The position numbers and the translations under genes are program-made. Below, in pieces: positions 9,701 through 17,743 of a stretch of 33,368 bases of DNA. Below the pieces are notes generated by a model. That model was not told the origin of the DNA. It ran no database searches and saw nothing but the letters and a program-made list of their open reading frames with translations. Positions within the stretch are counted from its first letter, which is position 1. Every line of letters begins with the position of its first letter. This stretch comes from Saprospiraceae bacterium (lineage in GTDB: Bacteria; Bacteroidota; Bacteroidia; Chitinophagales; Saprospiraceae), in contig JAHDGF010000052.1 in the NCBI GenBank assembly GCA_020627785.1, forward strand, positions 1-33,368, in the 5' to 3' direction.

Positions 9701-10285
9701 ATGCATGACATTGAACCATTCTACGGTTGGAGAGAATGGTACATAGCAAGTGAGGATAAGGATTCACCTTTTTACAAAAGGGTCTATAATGAATTCATGT
9801 TTGAAAACAAGATTTACAACTATCGGATTCATCCTCAATGGGATCCTATAGGATCTAGCACCTTGTATGCAAAAATCCTTTTTGTTGAGTATGATGAAAA
9901 ATTTGCATTACTTGAATTTATCGGTGAGTGGAATGATTGTTTATACAATGACATTATGTATGTGCGCCAGAGTATCATCAATAAGCTGGTATCTCAAGGC
10001 ATTAATAAGTTTGTTTGTTACTGTGATAATGTTCTGAATTTTCATGGGAGTGATGATGCATATTATGAGGACCTTTATGAGGACTTGTCGGAGTATGCGG
10101 GATGGATTGCAATGGTCAATACTTTCCAGCATGTGGAAGATGAGATGGCCAAAACAAAATTGCAATTTTATGTGAATTTTGGGGAGCATCTTAGTGAGTT
10201 AAACTGGCGGACAAAAGATCCACGTTCTGCCTTTTTACAGATCGAATCAATTATTTCAAACAGCGTAAAAAAACTAAGTTATTGA
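9701..10285 (+). CDS. Conserved-looking protein of unknown function upstream of era
   Basis: This 194-residue, acidic, soluble protein has no signal peptide or membrane segment. It is rich in aromatic residues (FYGWREWYIAS, YYEDLYEDLSEY, WIAMVN) and has many Asp and Glu. I recognise no family and propose no function. Its TGA stop overlaps the TTG start of era (TTGA, 10282-10285), so the two are probably translationally coupled. That suggests shared control with ribosome-assembly GTPases rather than proven shared function. A perfect -7 box sits 17 bases before its ATG. Confidence 0.8.
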   Translation: MHDIEPFYGWREWYIASEDKDSPFYKRVYNEFMFENKIYNYRIHPQWDPIGSSTLYAKILFVEYDEKFALLEFIGEWNDCLYNDIMYVRQSIINKLVSQGINKFVCYCDNVLNFHGSDDAYYEDLYEDLSEYAGWIAMVNTFQHVEDEMAKTKLQFYVNFGEHLSELNWRTKDPRSAFLQIESIISNSVKKLSY

Positions 10286-11184
10286 GTAAGGTACATCGTT
10301 CTGGTTTTATAAATATTATTGGTAAACCTAACGTAGGGAAGTCGACTCTAATGAATGCATTTATGGGGGAAAAATTTTCCATTATTACCAATAAGCCGCA
10401 GACAACAAGACATCGGATAATTGGGTTATGGAATGATGAGGATCACCAGATGGTTTTTTCTGATACTCCCGGAATGATTGATGAGCCCGGTTATAAAATG
10501 CAGAAGGAGATGAACAAGTTTGCTTACTCTACCTTTGAGGATGCAGATTTACTTTTGTTTGTCACGGAAAAGAATGATTTGTACGACGGAGATGAAAAGG
10601 TTTTTGAGCTATTAAAACAAGCAACGATTCCAAAAATCTTGGTTTTAAATAAGATTGACCAACGCCAAGAAGATGAGATAGAAGAAAAGAAAAACTTTTA
10701 TTCAAAGCTTGTAGAATTTGATGCGGTGTTTTTAATTTCTGCGTTAGAAAAAAAAGGGACGGAGGCCTTATTTGAAAGCATCAAATCGCAATTGCCAGAA
10801 GGACCAGCGTATTATCCAAAGGATCAATTATCAGATAGACCCGAACGATTTTTTATTAGTGAAATTATCCGAGAAAGTATCTTAGAATTATACAAGGAAG
10901 AGGTCCCATATTCTTGTGAAGTCGTGGTTGAAGAATTTAAAGAATCTACATTAAAGGGCAAGCCTTTTGTTCGGATTTTCGCAAGCATCTATGTGGCGAG
11001 AAAAACCCACAAGATGATTATCATTGGAAAAGGAGGATCAGCAATTAAGGAACTTGGTATCCGCTCTCGAAAAGGCATAGAAGCTTTTCTTGAAAAGCGG
11101 GTTCATTTAGAATTATATGTGCGGATCAAAGAAAAATGGAGAGACGACGATCGATTATTGAAGAGTTTTGGTTATTTAAAATAG
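10282..11184 (+). CDS. era: GTPase Era, 16S rRNA maturation
   Basis: The 300-residue length is typical of Era. GTPase motifs are all present: G1 GKPNVGKS (14-21), switch I TT (41-42), G3 DTPG (61-64), G4 NKID (123-126) and G5 SAL (153-155). The C-terminal KH domain carries the IIIGKGGSAIKELG signature followed by LELYVRIKEKWRDD, the part that binds the 3' end of 16S rRNA during 30S assembly. The start is TTG, overlapping the stop of the preceding gene by four bases. No ATG fits the family's N-terminus better. der follows 15 bases downstream, so the two ribosome-assembly GTPases share an operon. Confidence 0.97.
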   Translation: MSKVHRSGFINIIGKPNVGKSTLMNAFMGEKFSIITNKPQTTRHRIIGLWNDEDHQMVFSDTPGMIDEPGYKMQKEMNKFAYSTFEDADLLLFVTEKNDLYDGDEKVFELLKQATIPKILVLNKIDQRQEDEIEEKKNFYSKLVEFDAVFLISALEKKGTEALFESIKSQLPEGPAYYPKDQLSDRPERFFISEIIRESILELYKEEVPYSCEVVVEEFKESTLKGKPFVRIFASIYVARKTHKMIIIGKGGSAIKELGIRSRKGIEAFLEKRVHLELYVRIKEKWRDDDRLLKSFGYLK

Positions 11185-11199
11185 AACAAGAAAAAAATT

Positions 11200-12507
11200 A
11201 TGCAGTCAGTAGTTGCCATAGTAGGAAGGCCGAATGTTGGAAAGTCCACCTTATTTAATCGATTGATAGGTGAGAAAAAGGCGATCATAGATAACATCAG
11301 TGGTGTTACGAGAGATAGAATATATGGATATTCAGAATGGAATGGAAAGCAATTTTCAGTCATTGACACTGGTGGTTTTGTCAAGGACAGTTCTGACATT
11401 TTTGAGCAAGCCATTGCCACGCAGGTTAAGATAGCTGTCGAGGAAGCAGACGCCATCATTTTTATGGTAGATGTAGCAACTGGCATTACTGATTTAGATG
11501 ATCAGGTATCGGATTTATTGAGAAGATCACAGAAAAAGGTTTTTGTAGCCGTAAACAAAGTAGATAACAATTCAAGGCTATTAATGGCCAATGAATTCTG
11601 GTCCTTAGGTTTTGAAAATACGTTCTTCTTGGCAGCCATTTCTGGCTCAGGTACCGGAGAATTATTGGATGCACTTTGTGAGTTTTTACCTGAGCCTGTT
11701 GCTGATGAGAATCCTGATCTTCCCAGGCTTGCAATCATTGGACAGCCCAATGTAGGGAAGTCGTCTCTGACCAACGCGTTACTAGGGGAAGAGCGGAATA
11801 TTGTTACTGAAATCGCCGGAACAACCAGAGACTCCATCAATAGTCTTTACAATAAGTTTGGTAAGAAATTTATTCTTGTTGATACCGCAGGAATTCGAAA
11901 AAAAGCCAAGGTTCACGAAAACTTAGAATTTTATTCAGTGCTGCGTGCAATCCGTGCGATTGAGGAAGCGGATGTTTGTTTAATGATGATTGATGCAATG
12001 TCAGGAATTGAGTCTCAAGACTTGGCGATTATTTCTTTAGTTATCAAGAGGAATAAAGGTCTGGTTGTACTTGTAAATAAATGGGATTTAAAGAAGGATA
12101 AGGAAACGAATACAGCCAGAGATATAGAGGATAAGATTAAGCAAAAAATGGCTCCGTTTAATGATGTCCCGATTGCTTTCATCAGTGTATTGGAAAAGCA
12201 AAGAATATCAAGAGCTTTGGACTTAGCCTTGGAGGTTTATGAGAATAGAACGAGAAAAATTAAGACCTCAGAATTTAATGAATTCATTCAAGAAACGATT
12301 GAGCGTGTACCTCCGCCATCACACAGAGGTCGGTTCATCAAAATAAAGTACGGAACTCAACTACACTTAGCCTACCCTGCCTTCACGTTATTCTGTAATT
12401 ATCCTGAATCTGTAAAACCTGCATACAAAGGTTATATTGAAAATCAGCTCCGAAAGAAGTTTAATTTCTCCGGTGTTCCAATCCGAATCTTCTTCCGTAA
12501 AAAATAA
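11200..12507 (+). CDS. der: Ribosome-associated GTPase Der (EngA)
   Basis: This 435-residue protein has the unique tandem GTPase arrangement of Der. The first G domain has GRPNVGKS (9-16), DTGG (56-59) and NKVD (119-122). The second has GQPNVGKS (181-188), a DTAG G3 and NKWD G4. A C-terminal KH-like domain follows (~350-435), with the PPSHRGRFIKIKYGTQ segment characteristic of the family. Der acts in late 50S subunit assembly. It is 15 bases after era and 4 bases before the GTG start of rfbD, so it lies in the middle of one transcription unit. Confidence 0.97.
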   Translation: MQSVVAIVGRPNVGKSTLFNRLIGEKKAIIDNISGVTRDRIYGYSEWNGKQFSVIDTGGFVKDSSDIFEQAIATQVKIAVEEADAIIFMVDVATGITDLDDQVSDLLRRSQKKVFVAVNKVDNNSRLLMANEFWSLGFENTFFLAAISGSGTGELLDALCEFLPEPVADENPDLPRLAIIGQPNVGKSSLTNALLGEERNIVTEIAGTTRDSINSLYNKFGKKFILVDTAGIRKKAKVHENLEFYSVLRAIRAIEEADVCLMMIDAMSGIESQDLAIISLVIKRNKGLVVLVNKWDLKKDKETNTARDIEDKIKQKMAPFNDVPIAFISVLEKQRISRALDLALEVYENRTRKIKTSEFNEFIQETIERVPPPSHRGRFIKIKYGTQLHLAYPAFTLFCNYPESVKPAYKGYIENQLRKKFNFSGVPIRIFFRKK

Positions 12508-12511
12508 TCTT

Positions 12512-13399
12512 GTGAAAGAGATCAGCATTTTAGTAACAGGCAGTGGTGGTCAGCTCGGCCAAGAATTACAAGAAATTCAAAGTCAATTTCCGAAGATAAA
12601 ATTCAAGTTTTTTAATCGAGCAGAACTGGACATTACTGATAAGAAAGCGGTCCTCGAAAAACTTGACTTATTGTCTCCTGATTTTTTGATCAATGCTGCA
12701 GCTTACACCGCTGTTGATCAGGCAGAATCCGATGAAGAAAAAGCCTTTCAAGTTAACGTAACTGGCGTAGATGTCTTGGCTAAGGCTTGCCAAGTAAAAC
12801 AGACTTGGTTGATGCATGTTTCTTCTGATTATGTATATCACCACAATCCCGAAAGACCACTCTTGGAGGAAGATGAAACACTGGCCCAAGGGGTGTATGC
12901 GCGGACCAAATTGAAAGGAGACCAAGTACTTCAAAATATGGATGTAGATTACTGTATTTTAAGGACTTCTTGGGTCTATTCTAGCTTTGGAAAAAACTTT
13001 GTGAAAAGTATGGGGCGTCTAGGCCGAGACCGTGAAGTATTAAACATCGTTTCAGATCAAATAGGAACGCCAACCTATGCTCGAGAATTGGCCTTGGTTA
13101 TCGTGCAGATGGTACAGACCATTCAAGCAGAAACAAGCAATCGAAAAAAGTATAGAGGTGTCTATAATTATTCCAACGAAGGGGTTACAAATTGGGCAGA
13201 ATTTGCGGAAGCAATATTCAAAATTCAGGGAATAACTTGTGAGGTTCGGAAGATTACAACTGAAGAATTTGGAGCTCCAGCCCCGCGACCAAAATGGAGT
13301 CTATTAGACAAAAGCAAGATAAAAGAGGTCTTTGGAATTGAGATTAAGGATTGGAAAGAGTCCCTAAAGTCTTGCATAAATCTTCTAAATCAGTCATAA
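12512..13399 (+). CDS. rfbD: dTDP-4-dehydrorhamnose reductase
   Basis: Read from the GTG at 12512 this gives 295 residues, the usual length for RfbD/RmlD. An ATG at 12437 in the same frame would place 25 extra residues inside der and has no family counterpart. The protein has the NAD(P)-binding loop TGSGGQLGQ (9-17), NAAAYTAVDQAE, SSDYVY (~104-109) and the catalytic Tyr/Lys pair in YARTK (Y129, K133). The C-terminal half carries DQIGTPTYA. It performs the last step of dTDP-L-rhamnose synthesis for surface polysaccharide. No rfbA, rfbB or rfbC is adjacent, so the rest of the pathway is elsewhere. Confidence 0.93.
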   Translation: MKEISILVTGSGGQLGQELQEIQSQFPKIKFKFFNRAELDITDKKAVLEKLDLLSPDFLINAAAYTAVDQAESDEEKAFQVNVTGVDVLAKACQVKQTWLMHVSSDYVYHHNPERPLLEEDETLAQGVYARTKLKGDQVLQNMDVDYCILRTSWVYSSFGKNFVKSMGRLGRDREVLNIVSDQIGTPTYARELALVIVQMVQTIQAETSNRKKYRGVYNYSNEGVTNWAEFAEAIFKIQGITCEVRKITTEEFGAPAPRPKWSLLDKSKIKEVFGIEIKDWKESLKSCINLLNQS

Positions 13400-13444
13400 C
13401 TAACTGATAGCCTGTAAAATAAACAGAGTCTACATATTAAATTA

Positions 13445-13485
13445 ATTCATCATGTGTAATTTCAATAAAAAACACATTAATGAAT
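13445..13485 (+). terminator. Possible transcription terminator hairpin after rfbD
   Basis: ATTCAT-ATGTGT at 13445-13457 can pair with ACACAT-ATGAAT at 13472-13485, with a small internal loop and a 14-base A/T-rich loop. A T-run (CATTTTTT) follows about ten bases later. It is 46 bases past the rfbD stop. The stem is AT-rich and therefore weak, so this is a tentative call. Confidence 0.3.
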
Positions 13486-13539
13486 ATTATATCCATTTTT
13501 TACCCCTCGGGTCTTATGACATTTGTTAACAACATCTAA

Positions 13540-13547
13540 TAACTTTG
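13540..13547 (+). promoter_or_regulatory. Bacteroidota-type -7 promoter box
   Basis: TAACTTTG matches TAnnTTTG exactly. Transcription would begin about 13553-13556 and produce a leader of about 125 bases before the lipoprotein ATG at 13681. A TTTG lies 14 bases upstream, closer than the usual -33 spacing, so the -33 element is uncertain. Confidence 0.5.
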
Positions 13548-13562
13548 TGCTGAGTTGGATTG

Positions 13563-13646
13563 TAGGAAAAATCTAGGACAATCACAGGAAGAGGCCATCC
13601 CAAATTATCCGACTTTTAAGCTAATTCTTGTCCGTGATTTTTCCTA
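13563..13646 (+). repeat. Imperfect inverted repeat (leader hairpin), 19-base arms
   Basis: The arm at 13563-13581 is complementary to the arm at 13628-13646 at 17 of 19 positions, with only the two central bases (TA against GT) unpaired. The loop is 46 bases. It starts about ten bases after the predicted transcription start and ends 34 bases before the ATG of the lipoprotein gene, so it would dominate the 5' leader of that mRNA. It could be a regulatory hairpin or the remnant of a small mobile element. I saw no second copy in the window. Confidence 0.6.
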
Positions 13647-13680
13647 TTTTTTCTTTTCAGAAGAACTTACCTTTACAAAT

Positions 13681-14739
13681 ATGTTATACAAAAAAGCCAT
13701 TGGTCTAGGGGCCTTGATCCTATGTATTGGATTATTACAATCCTGCAAAGGCAAAACCGAATTGACTGTTGCAAACCAAAAGGAAGGTATTTCCTACCAA
13801 TTCTTAACCAAAGCAGAAGGTGAGTTAGCTAATACCCAAGATAAAGAGGATCATTTCTTTAGGGACGTCAATGCTTTAGACATGTCGCTGCAGCTGGGCA
13901 AAAGATATGAAAAGGGAACAGAATCCCAGATTAAAGAAGAATACATTCAACTACTCCAAAGTGATGTAGCAGAGTTTACTGCTGAAGATAAAACCATACT
14001 TTCTGAGGTCATCGATACACTTGATAATTTACTGAAAGATGTAAATCCGAAATGGCTACCCTCCGAAATAAAATTGGTTAAGTTGAATGCAGACGCTTAT
14101 GGACCAGGCGTCTTTTACACTCGGGAAAATGGGATTTATATCCCAAAAGATGAATTGGCCGCAGATAATATCAAGAGCCTTGTAACGGTCTTCTTACACG
14201 AGATTTATCATATCATGAGTAGGTATTCCGAGGAATTTAGGTTAAAAAGCTACGGATTGATAGGATTTAAGGCTTTACCTGAACCGATATCGATTCCATC
14301 CCCATTAAAAGAGCGGGTATTATTAAACCCTGATGGCATAGATATGGCTTACGGCATTGAATTAGTGAGCAGCACAGATGAAGAAAAGATCGTGGCTGTT
14401 CCTATAATTCACTCAAATTCAGAGAATTACATGGAAGGAAGAGAGAGTTTCTTCACCTATATTCAATTTGATCTTTTTAGGGTGGTTGATGGAGAAGTTG
14501 TCATTGGAGGAGAAGAAAGTGGTGTTATTGTCCCAGAAGTTCCTGATTTACACTATCAATCTTTCTTTGAACAGATAGAAGATAATACTCAATATATTAT
14601 ACATCCTGATGAAATTATGGCGGATAACTTTATGTTCGCTATTTTTGCAAAAGCTGAGGAAGAAATTCTTGAGCAATTTTCCCCTGAAGGCAGAGACCTA
14701 CTAGAACGTTTTACTAAATTAGTTTTCGTTGAGCATTGA
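13681..14739 (+). CDS. Lipoprotein with HExxH zinc-peptidase motif, function unknown
   Basis: This encodes 352 residues when started at the ATG at 13681, which gives a lipoprotein signal peptide with lipobox LQSC (Cys22). A TTG at 13555 would add 42 residues with no signal character, inside the hairpin leader. The protein has one HEIYH motif (173-177) in a hydrophobic helix (VTVFLHEIYHIMSRY), the hallmark of zincin metallopeptidases. Glutamates at ~184-185 follow closely, and which residue is the third ligand is unclear. The remainder is acidic and matches no family I know. It is probably anchored in the periplasm or outer membrane. Its last codons overlap the TTG start of the K+ channel gene, so the pair is translationally coupled. 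Confidence 0.8.
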   Translation: MLYKKAIGLGALILCIGLLQSCKGKTELTVANQKEGISYQFLTKAEGELANTQDKEDHFFRDVNALDMSLQLGKRYEKGTESQIKEEYIQLLQSDVAEFTAEDKTILSEVIDTLDNLLKDVNPKWLPSEIKLVKLNADAYGPGVFYTRENGIYIPKDELAADNIKSLVTVFLHEIYHIMSRYSEEFRLKSYGLIGFKALPEPISIPSPLKERVLLNPDGIDMAYGIELVSSTDEEKIVAVPIIHSNSENYMEGRESFFTYIQFDLFRVVDGEVVIGGEESGVIVPEVPDLHYQSFFEQIEDNTQYIIHPDEIMADNFMFAIFAKAEEEILEQFSPEGRDLLERFTKLVFVEH

Positions 14740-15607
14740 TAAAAATGGCTATCGTAAGAAGCTTGAAAATTTTTCAGATCGTAAGGAGCTTATCCATGAA
14801 ATAATTTTTGAAGCTGAGACCAAGGAAGGAAAGTTATTCGACATTGTTCTCTTGGTATTTATAATTCTGAGTGTTTTAATCGTTGCGATTGAAACCATAC
14901 CTAGCTTATCCCCGCGATGGCACACTACTTTATATGTTCTAGAATGGATATTTACGATCTTCTTCACAATAGAATATGTGTTGAGAATTTATTGTGTTTA
15001 TCGGCCTTGGAAGTACATTACAAGCTTTTATGGAATTGTGGATCTGCTCGCTATTTTACCAACTTATTTAAGTTTGTTTATCCCTCATGCTAATACATTG
15101 ATGGTCATTAGAGCCTTACGACTTATGCGTGTATTTCGGATATTTAAACTCGCAGCATACACCACTCAAGGTAATTTCATTGTCGCTGCGCTCAAAGAAA
15201 GCCGCCAGAAGATTGTCATTTTCATTTTCTTCATCATACTTACCATCTGTATTTTTGGTTCGGTCATGTACGTGGTAGAAGGTGGAACTAATCCTGGATT
15301 TGACAGCATACCTATAAGCATATACTGGGCGATTGTGACGATTACTACTGTTGGTTATGGGGACATTTCACCTATTACTCCTCTCGGTCAATTCCTCGCG
15401 GCCTTTGTGATGATCATTGGTTATGCTATCATCGCAGTACCTACAGGAATTGTTACTTCAGAACTCGTAAAGGCAACGAATGAGGAGGATATCCGACTTG
15501 AAAGCTGCCGATACTGCTCTAAAGAAGGTCATGATCATGATGCGATCTATTGTAAGTATTGTGGAAAGGCCTTGAATCTTGAAGATGAAGAGGTAGAAGA
15601 ACTATAA
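14729..15607 (+). CDS. Voltage-gated potassium channel with C-terminal zinc ribbon
   Basis: This 292-residue inner-membrane protein has six predicted transmembrane segments. The S4-like helix has a basic residue every third position (R128, R131, R134, R137, K140). The pore helix leads into the selectivity filter TTVGYGD (206-212), which predicts K+ selectivity. Hydrophobic S6 (~220-245) is followed by a short cytoplasmic tail with two CxxC pairs (C260/C263 and C275/C278), a zinc-ribbon arrangement. The start is TTG, overlapping the upstream lipoprotein gene by 11 bases, and no ATG lies near the N-terminus. It resembles KvAP/Kv-type bacterial channels in length and order. The gating role of the ribbon is unknown. 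Confidence 0.93.
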   Translation: MSIDKNGYRKKLENFSDRKELIHEIIFEAETKEGKLFDIVLLVFIILSVLIVAIETIPSLSPRWHTTLYVLEWIFTIFFTIEYVLRIYCVYRPWKYITSFYGIVDLLAILPTYLSLFIPHANTLMVIRALRLMRVFRIFKLAAYTTQGNFIVAALKESRQKIVIFIFFIILTICIFGSVMYVVEGGTNPGFDSIPISIYWAIVTITTVGYGDISPITPLGQFLAAFVMIIGYAIIAVPTGIVTSELVKATNEEDIRLESCRYCSKEGHDHDAIYCKYCGKALNLEDEEVEEL

Positions 15608-15635
15608 TCTAATCAACTGCGAATATTTCTTGTTT

Positions 15636-16319
15636 CTATATAATGTCATACAGCTCTGCTAGCTGAGTAATCTCATAATCTGGAACAATATCAGGTGGAT
15701 TTATCTTTCTCGCTGGATTCATCCAACATGAAGTTATGCCAGCATTCTTGGCGCCCATCATATCAGACTCCAAAGAATCTCCGATCACAAGAATCTCATC
15801 TTTTAGTGGATTTCCAGCAGCTTCTAAACAGTGGTCAAAAAAGCTTTTTTGAGGCTTAGCTAGACCTATTTCATCAGAGACGAAAATATGTCGAAAGTAT
15901 TTATTCCATTCTACTTTTGAAATTCTAGGCCGTTGTGCTTCCTTCATTCCGTTAGTAATTATGTCACAGATGTATCCATTATCATTTGCGAAAGCGAGAA
16001 CATCCTGAGCCCCTTCCATATAAACAGGATTATCAATAATGCCTTGTAGATAGATCATGTTCGCTTCCAGGCCATCAAATTCAAAACCGATGGTGTCGAA
16101 GTAATGTTTAAACCTTATACTTTTAAGCTCTGCTTGATCAATGAGGCCTTGTTCGTATTCATTCCAGCACTTTTTATTGAAAATATTGTACTTATTATAG
16201 GCCTCTAGACTTCCATCAAGGTTCCAAGCAGTCATCATTTGTGCAAACGAGACTTTGGAGGAAGCATGGAAATTCAGAAGGGTGTTATCTAAATCAAACC
16301 AGAGATACTTATAGTTCAT
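15636..16319 (-). CDS. yjjG: HAD hydrolase, YjjG-type noncanonical pyrimidine nucleotidase
   Basis: This 227-residue protein has all four HAD motifs: motif I DLDNTL (9-14, nucleophile D9), motif II TNG, the motif III Lys in GLAKPQ, and motif IV GDSLESD. The spacing, the cap between motifs I and II and the ESDMMGAKNAGI ending match YjjG, which dephosphorylates UMP, dUMP and damaged pyrimidine nucleotides. Substrate assignment within HAD phosphatases is uncertain. Its ATG is one base after the stop of the DoxX-like gene on the same strand, so the two form an operon. The end faces the convergent K+ channel gene across 28 bases with no evident terminator. Confidence 0.88.
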   Translation of the reverse strand: MNYKYLWFDLDNTLLNFHASSKVSFAQMMTAWNLDGSLEAYNKYNIFNKKCWNEYEQGLIDQAELKSIRFKHYFDTIGFEFDGLEANMIYLQGIIDNPVYMEGAQDVLAFANDNGYICDIITNGMKEAQRPRISKVEWNKYFRHIFVSDEIGLAKPQKSFFDHCLEAAGNPLKDEILVIGDSLESDMMGAKNAGITSCWMNPARKINPPDIVPDYEITQLAELYDII

Positions 16320-16320
16320 A

Positions 16321-16737
16321 TTAGCTTGGGAGTCTCATGACGTGAAACAATCGCTTGACACTGTATTTACCTGTACCATTAGCGATGATGAATAAGAGTG
16401 CTGAGCAAAGGCCCATATTGCGCATAAAATAAAGGCCGTGTAATCTTTTAATGTCCTCTGGATCATTCCAGAAAGAGTATACAATGAAGGTGAACGGGAG
16501 CCAGTATAATAGCAGGAGAAATGCTCCAATTTTGGCATAATAACCAATAAGTACGAGAATGGCACCTACGACTAAAAAGACGATCATGGCTACCAATATG
16601 GTGTCCTGCTGCCAGTGAATGTTGTAAGCAGACATGGTATTCTTTGTCTCACCAAAAAACATAATGGTGTCTATGGCTTCATATAAAAACATGAATGCGA
16701 TAAAAAATCTGGCTAAAAGATCAGCAACGTCTTTCAT
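16321..16737 (-). CDS. DoxX-family membrane protein
   Basis: This 138-residue protein has four predicted hydrophobic segments (about 8-28, 48-70, 72-90, 108-125). It has the DoxX-like N-terminus LLARFFIAFMFLYEAIDTIMFF and the internal GAILVLIGYYAKIGAFLLLLYWLPFT. DoxX-family proteins are inner-membrane proteins implicated in redox or quinone-linked functions, but this member's role is unknown. It is the first gene of a two-gene unit with the YjjG-like phosphatase, one base apart. Confidence 0.82.
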   Translation of the reverse strand: MKDVADLLARFFIAFMFLYEAIDTIMFFGETKNTMSAYNIHWQQDTILVAMIVFLVVGAILVLIGYYAKIGAFLLLLYWLPFTFIVYSFWNDPEDIKRLHGLYFMRNMGLCSALLFIIANGTGKYSVKRLFHVMRLPS

Positions 16738-17173
16738 AGGGGAATGAAGGTAAGGATAAATATCAGCCAGACAGGTTATAAATAAGCTTAAATACCAACC
16801 AATCTTTAAAATATGGGGTCTATAATAGTAAGGAAATATGAATCTGGTGTAAAGACACAGATATCTGACACAAGCGATAAACTCTGTATTAAATACGGAA
16901 AACTTCGTTTTACTACATTATTCTGAATTTTTAGGGGCTTTCCTCAAACCAATATAGGATTCTCAAATATTACAATCCAGAAGAAGTAGTTAATAATACT
17001 TGAATGATGGTGCCTTTCTTATAAGTTCTATTACAAAGAAATATTGAGAAAATTGTATCCCATGGACCTATAAGAAACGGGTACCATCTTCAAGTTTTTA
17101 ATGTTGGAACCGACTTGATGGAGAAATAAAATGGTCGTTTGGTACTAATTCTGGGGATTCTTGGTTATTTTAG
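16738..17173. other. Divergent intergenic region with a large palindrome
   Basis: This 436-base gap lies between the divergent DoxX and sigma-factor genes. It holds no ORF with coding character. Its one clear structure is the imperfect palindrome at 16998-17095. I found no confident -7 box for the sigma gene. Confidence 0.6.
16998..17095 (+). repeat. Large imperfect palindrome upstream of ECF sigma gene
   Basis: The left arm (16998-17028) and right arm (17064-17095) can form about 28-29 base pairs: ACTTGAA with TTCAAGT, GATGGT with ACCATC, CC with GG, TTTCTTATA with TATAAGAAA and GTTC with GGAC, separated by one- or two-base bulges. The loop is 35 bases and itself contains TACAA (17032-17036) opposite TTGTA (17053-17057). 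A TTTTT run follows the right arm, so on the plus strand it resembles an oversized terminator. It ends 78 bases before the sigma-factor ATG. It could be an attenuator, the end of an unannotated small RNA, or a decayed mobile element. Confidence 0.7.
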
Positions 17174-17743
17174 ATGAGTATGCAACTTTTTCCTAAAAAA
17201 GAACAAACCCTTGATCAATTAATAGCTGGATGCTTAAAAAATGATCGTAAGAGCCAAGAAAAGCTCTACCGTAAATTTTTTCCGACCATGGAAAGAATGA
17301 TAAGAAGGCATACGACCGATAAGGATCAAATCTTTGATATCATTAATAATGGTTTTCTGAAGGTTTTCAAAAAACTAGATAGTTATGGTCATCAAGGATC
17401 TTTTGAAGGTTGGGTTAGAAAAATCATTTACCATAGCATGTGTGATTACTTTAAAAAGTATGAAAAAGACCTAAAATTTTTGGTTTTTGGAACGCTAGAC
17501 TATGATGTAAAAATAAGGTCAGGCAATGATTTGTATTACCAAGATTTAATGAAGATGGTAGACAGTTTGCCAGAAAAACAACATCAAGTATTTCTATTAT
17601 ACTGCATTGAAGGATACAAACATCAAGAAATTGCAGAACAACTAAATTTCAGTCCAAACACCAGTAAATGGTATTTAGCTGAAGCAAGAAAAAAACTACA
17701 ACAACAATACAAAGCCGAGTTATTAAACTATGAAATACGATAA
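17174..17743 (+). CDS. ECF-type RNA polymerase sigma factor
   Basis: This 189-residue protein has sigma region 2 (~25-95, with EKLYRKFFPTMERMIRRH, DQIFDIINNGFLKVFKKLDSY and FEGWVRKIIYHSMCDYFKK) and region 4 (~125-180, with LPEKQHQVFLLYCIEGYKHQEIAEQL, then helix-turn-helix FSPNTSKWYLAEARKKL). Length and order are those of Bacteroidota ECF sigma factors. Its last 14 bases overlap the next gene, which encodes a membrane-anchored protein in the place where an anti-sigma factor normally lies. The unusual palindrome at 16998-17095 is in its upstream region and may control it. Confidence 0.93.
   Translation: MSMQLFPKKEQTLDQLIAGCLKNDRKSQEKLYRKFFPTMERMIRRHTTDKDQIFDIINNGFLKVFKKLDSYGHQGSFEGWVRKIIYHSMCDYFKKYEKDLKFLVFGTLDYDVKIRSGNDLYYQDLMKMVDSLPEKQHQVFLLYCIEGYKHQEIAEQLNFSPNTSKWYLAEARKKLQQQYKAELLNYEIR

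Noticed and set aside
9573..9767. 64-codon minus-strand frame across the divergent promoter region
   Set aside because: It overlaps both real flanking genes and the -7 box and shows no protein-like composition.
12437..12511. Longer rfbD start at 12437
   Set aside because: It lies within der coding sequence and adds 25 residues without family counterpart. The GTG at 12512 gives the normal RfbD N-terminus.
13555..13680. TTG start for the HExxH lipoprotein at 13555
   Set aside because: It would bury the lipoprotein signal 42 residues inside the protein and run through the leader hairpin.
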